Positions 6,412 to 14,900 of a stretch of DNA of 36,624 nt are shown here, piece by piece (within the stretch, counting starts at the first letter, position 1; each line of letters begins with the position of its first letter). Location: contig CAZNNH010000048.1 in the NCBI GenBank assembly GCA_964574335.1, positions 1 through 36,624 of the forward strand. Reading direction: 5' to 3'. This DNA comes from CAZNNH01 sp964574335. Lineage in GTDB: Bacteria > Acidobacteriota > Vicinamibacteria > Fen-336. Position numbers and translations under genes: made by a program. Under the pieces are notes generated by a model that was not told where the DNA came from, ran no database searches, and saw nothing but the letters and a program-made list of their open reading frames with translations.

Positions 6412-8037
6412 TTGTCGGAGAAACCGTTCCTCTCGCTCGAGGACGTGACCTTCGAGGCCGGGGGCCGTCCCGCGCTCGTGGGCGTGAGCTTCCGTGTCGG
6501 CGGCGACGAGCAATGGGCGATCGTCGGTCCCAACGGCTCGGGCAAGACGCTGCTGCTGCGCGGCCTGGCGGGCGGCCTGGTGATCCGCGCGGGGCGCCTG
6601 CGCCACCAGTTCCTGGAGGACGATCCCGGCTGCCGCGACTCGGTCCACGGCGTGCTGCCGCGCGGGACGATCGCTCTCGTGACCAAGCCCGCGCCGGGCG
6701 CGATCGCCGGCACCGGCAGCCCCTTCCACCAGGTCCGCTGGCACGCCGCCGAGGGGCACGGCCAGCGGGTGGGCGAGCTGCTGACGTACCCGGCCATCGA
6801 GGCGGTCAACCCCTTCCGCGTCGACGCGCCGTGCGTCGACATGGAGGCGTTCGAGCGGGTGCGCCGGCAAGCCATCGCCGACCTGGGCCTCGAGCCGCTG
6901 CTCGACCGTCACGTGCTGGAGCTGTCCCAGGGGGAGCGGCGACTGCTGCTGGTGGCGCGCGCCCTGTGCCGTGACCCACAGCTACTTCTGGTCGACGATC
7001 CCTTCACCGGCCTCGACGCGGCCCGGCGCGAACGGCTGCAGCGGCTGTTCGCCGCGCGGGTGGCGGGCGGGCGCAAGGTGGTGCTGGCGACGCGGCGCGC
7101 GGACGAGGTCCCGGAGTGGGTCACCCACGTGGTCCGGCTTGCGGCGTTGCGCCAGGTGGAGGCGGGACCCTGGACCGGCCGGGTCGGGAACCGGGAGGAC
7201 CCGATCCCTGCGCCCGCGCCGGCGTCCCGCAGGTCGAAGGCGGCGGCCCGGCGCCCGCGCCTGGGGGATTCCCGTCTCGAGCCGCCCCGAGGGAGGGCCG
7301 CGGACGTCGCTCCGGGAGAGCCCCTCGTCGAGATGCACGACGTCCGGGTGCGGTACGGCCTGAAGACGATCCTCGAGGGCGTCGACTGGACGGTGCGCAG
7401 TGGCGAGCACTGGGCGGTGGTGGGCGCCAACGGCGCCGGCAAGTCGACGCTGCTCAGCCTGGTGCTGGCCGACAACCCGCAGGCCTACGCCAACCAGGTG
7501 CGCCTGTTCGGACGCCGTCGGGGGTCGGGCGAGACGATCTGGGACCTGCGCCGGCGGATCGGCTGGGTCGGCCCGGAGCTGGATGCGCACTTCCCGGCCG
7601 CCACCAGCCTGCTCGATGTGGCCGGCTCCGGTTTCAGCGGCACCTTCCATCGGGTGGGCGAGGCCGAGCCGGCCCAGCTCGCGCGCGCCCGCGAGCTGCT
7701 GCGCCTGTTCGGGATCGAGGGCCGGGCCGAGCGAACGCTGGGCGAGACGCCGGACGCGGAGCGGCGACTGGCGTTCCTGGCCCGCGCCCTGGTGCACCGG
7801 CCGGCGCTGCTGGTCCTCGACGAGCCCTGCCAGGGCCTGGACCGCGAGCACGTCTCGCTGGTGCGCGATGCGGTGGACGCGGCGGTGGGGCAGGGGGTGG
7901 GGCAGGGGGTGGCGAGCGTGGTCTTCGTCACCCACGACGCCTCCGAGCGCCCGCGCTGCATCACCCACGTGCTGGCGCTCGACGGCGGTCGGGTCGGGAG
8001 CTGCGGGCGGTTGCTCGAAGAAGAGGCCGCCGAGTGA
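6412..8037 (+). CDS. ABC protein with two ATPase domains (ModF-like)
   Basis: A 541-residue protein made of two ABC ATPase domains and no membrane segment. Domain 1: Walker A GPNGSGKT (39-46), signature LSQGE (171-175), Walker B LLLVDDPFTGLD (about 190-201), where the usual catalytic glutamate is aspartate. Domain 2: Walker A GANGAGKST (about 338-346), Walker B LLVLDEPCQGLD (about 466-477). The expected signature is replaced by LGETPDAERR (about 443), so the LSGGQ loop is lost there. The order and the CQGLD motif resemble ModF/PhrA of molybdate loci, but no mod genes are near, so transport is doubtful. Start is TTG at 6412 with GGGAG about 12 bases upstream. A 12-base in-frame duplication near 7885-7912 encodes GVGQ twice. 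Length is slightly above ModF. Confidence 0.86.
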   Translation: MSEKPFLSLEDVTFEAGGRPALVGVSFRVGGDEQWAIVGPNGSGKTLLLRGLAGGLVIRAGRLRHQFLEDDPGCRDSVHGVLPRGTIALVTKPAPGAIAGTGSPFHQVRWHAAEGHGQRVGELLTYPAIEAVNPFRVDAPCVDMEAFERVRRQAIADLGLEPLLDRHVLELSQGERRLLLVARALCRDPQLLLVDDPFTGLDAARRERLQRLFAARVAGGRKVVLATRRADEVPEWVTHVVRLAALRQVEAGPWTGRVGNREDPIPAPAPASRRSKAAARRPRLGDSRLEPPRGRAADVAPGEPLVEMHDVRVRYGLKTILEGVDWTVRSGEHWAVVGANGAGKSTLLSLVLADNPQAYANQVRLFGRRRGSGETIWDLRRRIGWVGPELDAHFPAATSLLDVAGSGFSGTFHRVGEAEPAQLARARELLRLFGIEGRAERTLGETPDAERRLAFLARALVHRPALLVLDEPCQGLDREHVSLVRDAVDAAVGQGVGQGVASVVFVTHDASERPRCITHVLALDGGRVGSCGRLLEEEAAE

Positions 8038-8053
8038 CCGCCCGTAGTGGCGC

Positions 8054-8059
8054 TACAAT
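8054..8059 (+). promoter_or_regulatory. Possible -10 element for a leaderless transcript
   Basis: TACAAT is centred 10 bases before the ATG at 8066, so RNA would begin at or next to the start codon. No good -35 is visible (the region overlaps the end of the ABC gene), and there is no ribosome binding site before the ATG. Confidence 0.35.
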
Positions 8060-8065
8060 CTCCGT

Positions 8066-8299
8066 ATGGAGATGAGCACGGAGCAGGCGCGGGCCTGGAT
8101 GCAGCAGTGGCGTGCCGCGAGCCACGCGCTCGCCGAACAGCGAAGGATCGAGCTTCGGCAGCTCACGGACGAGGCCGCCCTGGCGGCGGCCGAGGCGCTG
8201 CTCTCGATGGCCGATTCGCGCGACGTTCCCGAGCATCGTCGGTCGAGCTCCGGACTGGTCGATATGCAGGCGCTGCTCCATCGCGCCCGGCGGACGTGA
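8066..8299 (+). CDS. Small partner protein of the nucleotidyltransferase (unknown family)
   Basis: A 77-residue, mostly helical, charged protein (AWMQQWRAASHALAEQRRIE, then LTDEAALAAAEALLSMAD) with no signal peptide or membrane segment. It is not a family I know. Its stop codon overlaps the GTG start of the nucleotidyltransferase in a GTGA junction (8296-8299), so the two are translationally coupled. Small helical proteins in front of AbiEii-like nucleotidyltransferases recur in many genomes, and the layout is that of a two-gene toxin-antitoxin or substrate-adaptor pair; that function is inference. ATG at 8066 or at 8072 is possible; a -10-like TACAAT ends 7 bases before the first. Confidence 0.7.
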   Translation: MEMSTEQARAWMQQWRAASHALAEQRRIELRQLTDEAALAAAEALLSMADSRDVPEHRRSSSGLVDMQALLHRARRT

Positions 8300-8871
8300 A
8301 CCCCATTTTCTCAGCCGCGCTCGAGATCCAGTCGTTCTGCGAGCAGCGAGCCTGGCGCTTCTGCTTCATCGGTGCGGTGGCGGTCCAGCGCTGGGGCCAG
8401 CAGCGCCTGACGCTGGACGTGGACCTGACGCTGTTGACCGGGTTCGGTACCGAGGAGCCGTTCGTGGATCAGCTTCTCGGCCGCTTCCCGGCCCGGCGGC
8501 CCGACGCCCGGGAATTCGCCCTCCGCTACCGCGTCCTGCTGCTCGAGACGAGCAGCAGGGTCCCCCTCGACGTGGCGCTGGGTGCGATGCCGTTCGAGGA
8601 GCGCGCCGTTTTGCGCGCGTCACCCTACGACATCGGCGCAGGCAAGAGCTTGCGCACGTGCTCCGCCGAAGACCTGGTGGTCTACAAGACGTTCGCGGGG
8701 CGGGACAAGGACTGGCTGGATATCGAGGGGATCGTCGAACGCCAGCACCGCCGGCTGGACCAGAGGCGGATTCTCCAGGAGCTCGAGCCCCTATTGGCAC
8801 TCAAGGAGACGCCCGAAGCGGCGGACCGGCTGCGCGCGCTCCTTGCGGCGGCTCAGGAAGGCGAGCAGTAG
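8296..8871 (+). CDS. Nucleotidyltransferase-fold protein (AbiEii/AbiGii toxin-like)
   Basis: A 191-residue protein with a polymerase-beta-like nucleotidyltransferase fold. The start of the fold is visible as FCFIGAVAVQRWGQQRLTLDVDLTL: the G-G/A-x-A helix followed by the metal-binding D-x-D (DVDL). A third acidic residue, PLDVALG, follows. The middle carries EDLVVYKTFAGRDKDWLDIEGI, typical of the AbiEii/DUF-type branch (lysine plus R-x-K-D-x-x-D). Relatives include toxins that add nucleotides to tRNA and abortive-infection proteins, but many are uncharacterised. Start is GTG at 8296, overlapping the TGA of the upstream gene. There is no membrane segment, and the active-site residues look intact, so catalysis is expected; the substrate is unknown. 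Confidence 0.8.
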   Translation: MNPIFSAALEIQSFCEQRAWRFCFIGAVAVQRWGQQRLTLDVDLTLLTGFGTEEPFVDQLLGRFPARRPDAREFALRYRVLLLETSSRVPLDVALGAMPFEERAVLRASPYDIGAGKSLRTCSAEDLVVYKTFAGRDKDWLDIEGIVERQHRRLDQRRILQELEPLLALKETPEAADRLRALLAAAQEGEQ

Positions 8872-8975
8872 GACGCCTCGGGGGAGAAGCCGAGAGCCCC
8901 TCTCGCGCCGCCGCTGTTGTTGGAGCGCAGACGGCTTGCGAAGCGTAGGCGACGGGGGGGTTGGGGCCGGCTGCC

Positions 8976-9008
8976 TCAGCCGAAAGTCAAAAGTCTAGAC
9001 CTGACCCC
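8976..9008 (+). repeat. Interspersed repeat family 1, copy D
   Basis: A 33-base copy, identical over its whole length to copy F at 11825-11857 and in the same orientation. It lies in the 195-base gap before the TPR-thioredoxin gene, about 60 bases upstream of its ATG. The rest of this gap shows only a TAGAAT (9026-9031) without a convincing -35. Confidence 0.92.
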
Positions 9009-9066
9009 AGCGGCCGGAGCGGCGCTAGAATCTCCCCGCTGGAAGGGTCCGTTGGGAGGTAGGGTC

Positions 9067-11234
9067 ATGACCCTCTCTGCCGTTGCCTTCTTGTTGCCGA
9101 GCGCCGTCCTGCTCGCGAGCCCCACGCCGGCCGTCGTGCGCGGGCCGCTGTGCGAGCCGGAGCCGGCCGTCACCGAGGTGCTCGCCGAGCTGGAGCGGAT
9201 CCACGAGACCTGCGCCGACCCGGCGGCCTGCCGCGAGGCCGTGCGCCGGCGAATCGACGAAGGCCTGGAGGATCATCCGGACGACTTCTTCCTCCACAAG
9301 GCCAGCCAGGATCTCGTGCTCAGGGGGCGAGAGGCCTCGGCCGAGGACCGTGCCGCCCTGGAGCGGCGGTACGCGACCCGGCTGGAAGCGCACGCTGACG
9401 ACCCGCTGTGGCTGTATCTGTACGCCCGCAGCCTGCCCAGCGCTCGCGACGGCGAGCGGCTCGAGATCTTCACGCGGGTCCTGGCGCTCGATCCCAGCTT
9501 CGCCCCCGCGCACTTCGAGCTGGCCTGGCTGCGCAAGGCCTCGCCGACGCACAATGACGAGGCGGAGGCGCTCGTCCACGCCGAGGCCTATGCGCGACTG
9601 TGCCCGGACGCGCTGGATCTCCTGGGCCTGCAGGCAGCGAGGCGCTGGCCCAGGGGGGAGTCGGACGACGCCGGGCGGGCCGAGAACGCCCGGCGGGCGC
9701 GCAGTGTTCTCGAGCGGCGGAACGACGGCCGCGACCTCGGGCGCTACCCGCGGGTCTGGTCCCTCGAGTTCCAGAGCTCGCCGCCGGGCGAGCACGACGC
9801 CGTCCGCGCCCGGATCCGAGCGGACCTCGAGCGCCTCGAGGCGCTGCGGCTCGAGGCGCGGCCGCTCTGGTGGAACGTTCTCGCCGAGGGCTACGGTCTG
9901 ATCGGCGACGTGCAGCGGAAGGAGGAGCTGGAGGGCGAGCGCCTCGAGCGTTTCCCCTGTCTCCCGAGCGCCAGCCGGGCCCGCCAGGGGCGCTTCAGGG
10001 AGGCGCACCCCTACCCCACGACGCCCGATGCGGCGGCCCGGGAGGCGCGCTCCCGGGCGCTGTACCAGGCGTCGGCGGAATGGGTGGGCCAGTGCCCGGA
10101 CAGCCTCGCGGACTGGATGGCGCGGTTCCAGGCCGCGGTGGTCTGGACGACCTGCCGGACCAGGAGCTGGGCGCGGTGGCGGACCGCTTCCTGGGGCTCT
10201 GGTCCCAACCCGACCGCGGCATGCGCGTCTCGCCCTCGCCCTACCTCCGGGTGGCCGAGGCGTACCTGAAGCGCGGCTTCAGGCTGGAGCGCATCGACGG
10301 GCTGGTGCGGCAGGGGCTGGACGAGATGGAGCCACGAGACCGCGAGCGCGGGGGGCCGGCGATGACGGAGGAGCGTCGGCGGAGGTTGTCCGACAGTCGC
10401 CAGATGATGCTGTGGAACGCGCGGGCGTGTCAGGCGGAGGCGGCGCTCCGTCTGGGGCGCGCGGATGAAGCCGCGCCCGCGCTCGAGGAGCTCGAAAGGA
10501 TCGCGCGGGACCCCGACGCCCACGTCGATCGCGACCGCGGGCGTCAGCGGCAGCTCGCGTTCCTTCAGTCGCTGCGCGCCGAGGCCCAGGGTCGCAAGCT
10601 CGACGCGCTGGTCCTGGCGCTCGGCGCTCTCGAGGAGGGCAAGGCGACGGGGCAGACCCAGGCGCGGGTCGATCGGCTGTTCGAGGAGCTCGGCGGGACC
10701 GACGAGGGGCGGGCGGCCCTGTCCCGCCTGGAGCCGCCCAAGGCTCAGCCACCGCAGACGGTGGACAGGCCGAGCCCGTGGGCCGCAAAGGACACGCCGC
10801 TCGCGGACTTCGAGCTCGTCGACCTGGCCGGGAAGAGGTGGACCAAGCAGGATCTTTCGGGACGCACCGTGCTCCTCAACGTGTGGGCCACGACCTGCAA
10901 CCCCTGCGTATGGGAGCTGCCCCACCTGCAAGAAGTCCACGAACGCTTGCGGGATCGCCGCGACACTACCGTGATCTCGCTGAACGTGGACCACAACCCC
11001 GGCGTGATCCAGCCGTTCGTCGCCGAGCAGGGCTACACGTTCCCCGTCCTTCTCGCCGCCGACTGGATCGAGAAGACGCAGGGCGAGTACGGGATCCCGT
11101 TGAGCTGGATCGTGGACCCGGCCGGCGTGGTCCGCTTCGAGGCGCTCGGCTTCGGCTTCGCCGAAGGGGACCGCTGGGTGGACGACGTCATGGCGCGTCT
11201 GACCGCTGTCGCCGAGAAGGGGCCCGCGCAGTAG
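9067..11234 (+). pseudogene. Exported TPR-thioredoxin (TlpA-like) protein, frameshifted
   Basis: Two overlapping frames together encode one protein of about 722 residues. The first begins at ATG 9067 (GGGAGG about 8 bases upstream) with a signal peptide (MTLSAVAFLLPSAVLLASP) and helical TPR-like repeats. It loses sense after ADWMARFQAAV near 10140. The second frame picks up with LDDLPDQELGAVADRF and runs to 11234. Losing one base at about 10138-10143 (probably a G in GTGGTCTGG) explains the shift; adding it back restores a continuous frame. The C-terminal domain is thioredoxin-like: LLNVWATTCNPCVWELPHLQ with a C-N-P-C active site (about C611/C614 after repair) and the cis-proline region YGIPLSWIVDPAG. 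Such proteins handle disulfides in the envelope. It is either a recent pseudogene or a sequencing error; no slippery site supports programmed frameshifting. Confidence 0.85.
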
Positions 11235-11279
11235 CCGCACGAGACGATGGCCGCGGAGGCGGCGCCAGCTCCGCGGACA

Positions 11280-11807
11280 TCAGGGCGGTCGGCCAGAGTC
11301 AAAAATTTGGACCTGACCCCCTGCCGGGCAGCCGAGGTGTCTCTGGGCGCAGTGGGCGCAGGCGATCTTGCCTCGGACCAGGGCGGTGCCCACCAGCCAG
11401 ACGAGGACGAGGGCGAGGAGGGCGGCGAGACGGGGCCAGGCAAAGCGGGTGATCGAGAAGGTGAGGCCGACGAGGAGGGGGACCAGCGCGACCGCGAGAT
11501 CCGGCAGCAGGCTGCACCAGGTGAGCTTCCTCTCGGCGAAGCGATGCGGCTCGCCGCGCTTGAAGAGCCGCGAGGCGAGGGCGCCTCGGCCGAGGCCGCA
11601 GAGCTTCCCATAGTAGTGGCAGTCTACGCACCTTCTCTGCAAGAGGCGGAGCTCCACCCAGATCAGCAGGGCCACGTAGGCGAGCAGGGCGGCCCAGCCG
11701 ATCTCGGCCACCAGGTAGGCGCCGAGCGCGTAGATCGCGAGGGAGTGGAGGACGGACAGGGCGACCATCCACGCCGGGTAGCTCTCGAAGGGTCTGGCCG
11801 TGTCCAT
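11280..11807 (-). CDS. Cysteine-rich four-helix membrane protein (unknown)
   Basis: A 175-residue protein with four hydrophobic segments (about 13-33, 35-56, 104-121, 124-143). Two loops carry paired cysteines: C60-x-x-C63...C70 (RRCVDCHYYGKLCGLGRG) between helices 2 and 3, and C150-x-x-C153...C160 (ACAHCAQRHLGC) after helix 4, plus C98. This suggests metal binding or thiol redox at the membrane. I do not know a named family. The ATG at 11807 has no clear ribosome binding site; M14 is an alternative. The last residues (GQVQIFDS, 164-171) are encoded by a decayed family 1 repeat (11296-11320): where other copies give GQV-stop, two changed bases here remove the stop and extend the protein. It is convergent with the thioredoxin-like gene. 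Confidence 0.75.
   Translation of the reverse strand: MDTARPFESYPAWMVALSVLHSLAIYALGAYLVAEIGWAALLAYVALLIWVELRLLQRRCVDCHYYGKLCGLGRGALASRLFKRGEPHRFAERKLTWCSLLPDLAVALVPLLVGLTFSITRFAWPRLAALLALVLVWLVGTALVRGKIACAHCAQRHLGCPAGGQVQIFDSGRPP
11296..11320 (+). repeat. Interspersed repeat family 1, copy E (decayed)
   Basis: GAGTCAAAAATTTGGACCTG and a C-run match the family with several changes, mainly in the central TCTAG. It lies inside the 3' end of the Cys-rich membrane protein gene and encodes its last residues. Orientation is as in copies D and F. Confidence 0.75.
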
Positions 11808-11824
11808 GGGACCCGGCGCACGGG

Positions 11825-11857
11825 TCAGCCGAAAGTCAAAAGTCTAGACCTGACCCC
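11825..11857 (+). repeat. Interspersed repeat family 1, copy F
   Basis: A perfect 33-base match to copy D (8976-9008), 2849 bases away and in the same orientation. It lies between the divergent Cys-rich membrane protein gene and dnaE2, about 54 bases before the dnaE2 start. Confidence 0.92.
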
Positions 11858-11860
11858 CAT

Positions 11861-11889
11861 TTGACACCGCGGCCGGCTCGCGCGAGCAT
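11861..11889 (+). promoter_or_regulatory. Possible dnaE2 promoter
   Basis: A perfect TTGACA (11861-11866) lies 3 bases past repeat F; 17 bases later is GAGCAT (11884-11889), a poor -10 with three of six matches. I see no clear LexA box, so SOS control cannot be supported from sequence. Confidence 0.35.
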
Positions 11890-11910
11890 GGGCGAAGAAA
11901 AGACGAAAAT

Positions 11911-14900
11911 ATGTACGTCGAGCTGCAGGCTGCCTCCGCCTTCTCGTTCCTCCGGGCTTCGTCGCTGCCCGAGGAGCTGGTGGCGCGGGCGGCCGAGCTG
12001 GGCTACCCGGCCCTGGCCCTCGTCGACCGCGACGGCGTGTCCGGCGCGCCGCGCTTCTTCAAGGCGGCGCGGGCGGCCGGCATCCGGCCGCTGGTGGGCG
12101 CCGAGCTGAGCCTGCAGGGTGGCGGCGCGCTGCCGCTGCTGGTCGAGAGCCGGAAAGGCTACCGCAACCTGTGCCGGCTGATCACGGCCATGAAGCTGGG
12201 AATGCCGAAAGGCGAGGGGGCTCTCGACCTCGACTGGCTGGAAGGCAGCACCACCGGCCTGGTGGCCCTGGCCGGGGTGGAAACGCTGGGCTTCCCGCCC
12301 GACACCGACCGGCTGGCGCGGCTGCTCTCGGTCTTCGGGGCGCGCGGCGTGGTGATCGACGTCCAACGCCACCGAAGACGGGATCGCGAGGCGGCCCACC
12401 AGGCGCTGTTGGCGCTCTCGGAGTCGCTCGGGCTTTTCGCCGTGGCCACCAACGGCGTGCGCTACGCCACCTCGCGCGGGCGGGCCCTCTTCGACGTCCT
12501 GACCTGCATCCGAGAGAAGCAGACGCTGGCCACCGCGGGCCGCCGGCTGGCCAGCAACGCCGAGCGCCACCTCAAGTCGCCGGCGCAGATGGAGGCGCTG
12601 TTCCGCGACCGGCCCGACCTCATCCGCAACAGCCAGGCGCTGGCCGAGCGCCTCGAGTTCACCCTCGACGAGCGGGGCTACCGCTTCCCCGACTACCCGG
12701 TCCCACCCGGCGAGACCCAGGCCTCCTATCTGCGAAAGGCCACCGATGCCGGCGCCCGGATCCGCTACCAGCCCTACCACGAGCGCGCCCGCCGCCAGAT
12801 CGAGCGCGAGCTTCTGCTGATCGAGAAGCTGGAGCTGGCCGGCTACTTCCTGATCGTCTGGGACATCGTCAACTTCTGCCGGCGCGCCGGCATCCTGGCC
12901 CAGGGGCGCGGCTCGGCCGCCAACAGCGCGGTCTGCTACAGCCTCGGCATCACCGCCGTCGACCCGGTGGGGATGGATCTGCTGTTCGAGCGCTTCTTGT
13001 CCGAGGAGCGGGGCGAGTGGCCCGACATCGACCTGGACCTGCCCAGCGGCGACCGCCGGGAGCGGGTGATCCAGCACGTCTACCAGAAGTACGGCCCCCA
13101 CGGCGCGGCGATGACCGCCAACGTGATCACCTATCGGGACCGGAGCGCCACCCGCGAGATCGGCAAGGTGCTCGGGATCCCGCTCGAGGAGGTGGACCGT
13201 CTCTCCAAGCTGATGCGGCGCTTCGAGTGGAGGGACCCGAGCGACACCCTGGACCGGCGCCTGGCCCGGGCCGGTCTCGACGGCGAGGACCGCCGGGTCC
13301 AGCTCTTCGCCCGCCTCTTCCAGGAGATCGAGGACCTGCCCCGTCACCTGGGCCAGCACTCGGGCGGGATGGTGATCGCCAAGGGGCGTCTGGACGAGGT
13401 GGTGCCGCTCGAGCCCGCCAGCATGCCGGGACGGGTGGTGGTGCAGTGGGACAAGGAGGACTGCGCCGACCTCGGCATCATCAAGGTCGACCTGCTCGGC
13501 CTGGGGATGATGTCGGCGATCCAGGACACGCTGGTGCTGCTCGATCAGGGCGGCATCGACCTCGACCTGGCCCACCTCCCCCAGGACGACCCCGAGGTCT
13601 ACGCGATGCTGCAGAAGGCCGACACGGTGGGGGTCTTCCAGGTGGAGAGCCGGGCCCAGATGGCGACCCTGCCGCGGATGCGCCCGGAGCGCTTCTACGA
13701 CCTGGTGGTGGAGGTGGCGATCATCCGCCCCGGGCCGATCGTGGGCAAGATGGTCCACCCCTACCTGAACCGCCGCGCCGGGCGCGAGCCGGTTCTCTAC
13801 CCGCACCCGTCGCTCCAGCCGATCCTGGCCCGCACCCTGGGGGTGCCGCTGTTCCAGGAGCAGCTCCTGCGGATGGCGATGACGGTGGCCGGCTTCACCG
13901 GCGGCCAGGCCGAGGAGCTGCGCCGGGCGATGGGCTTCAAGCGCTCGGAGAAGCGGATGGCCGAGATCGAGGTGAAGCTGCGCGCGGGGATGGCGAAGAA
14001 CGGCATCGTGGGCAAGACCGCCGACGACGTGGTGCGCTCCATCACCTCCTTCGCCCTGTACGGCTTCCCGGAGTCGCACGCCGCCTCCTTCGCGCTGCTG
14101 GCCTACGCCAGCGCCTACCTGAAGGCCCACCACGGCGCCGCCTTCACCTGCGCCCTGCTCAACAACCAGCCGATGGGCTTCTACCAGCCGCTGACCCTGG
14201 TCAAGGACGCCCAGCGTCACGGCGTCCACTTCCTCCCCGCCGACGTGACCTGCAGCGACTGGCCCTGCACCCTCGAGGACGGTCGGGTGCGGCTGGGACT
14301 CTGCTACGTGCGGGGGCTGCGGCGCGAGGCGGGGGAGCGGGTGGTCGCCGAGCGGCGACGTCAGCCGTTCCGCTCCGTGCAGGACCTGGTGGACCGGGTC
14401 GGTCTGCGTCGCGACGAGCTGCAGGCCCTGGCCGGGATCGGGGCCATGAACCGCTTCGGCCAGACGCGGCGCGGCGCGCTGTGGCAGGTGGAGAAGGCCG
14501 GGCGTCCCCGCGGGCCGCTCTTCGGTCCGATCGAGGCGGGCGACGAGGAGGGTGGCCAGGAGGGTGGCCAGGAGGGCGAGCCCTCGCCGCTGCCGGAGAT
14601 GACGCCGCTCGAGCGGCTGGAGAGCGACGTTCTCGGCACCGGGATGACGCTCGGCCGACACCCGATGGCCCTCTACCGCACGGAGCTCGAGGCGCGCGGG
14701 GTGAGGCGGGCGCGGGACCTCGAGCGGCTGCGGGACGGCAGCCGGGTGACGGTGGCCGGGGCGGTGATCTGCCGCCAGCGTCCGGGAACGGCCAAGGGCT
14801 TCCTGTTCCTGACCCTCGAGGACGAGACCGGCCTGGTCAACGTGACGGTGCGGCCGGACCTGTTCGAGGAGCGGCACCGGGTGCTGGTGACGGCCGGCGT

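Noticed and set aside
10130..10150. Programmed frameshifting in the TPR-thioredoxin gene
   Set aside because: No slippery heptamer and no obvious stimulatory structure; a single lost base explains it better.
11888..11911. An earlier ATG (11888) for dnaE2
   Set aside because: It is in a different frame from the polymerase; the PHP domain starts right after ATG 11911.
14551..14574. CRISPR-like or minisatellite array
   Set aside because: Only two copies of 12 bases, in frame and inside a gene; no spacers and no cas genes in the window.
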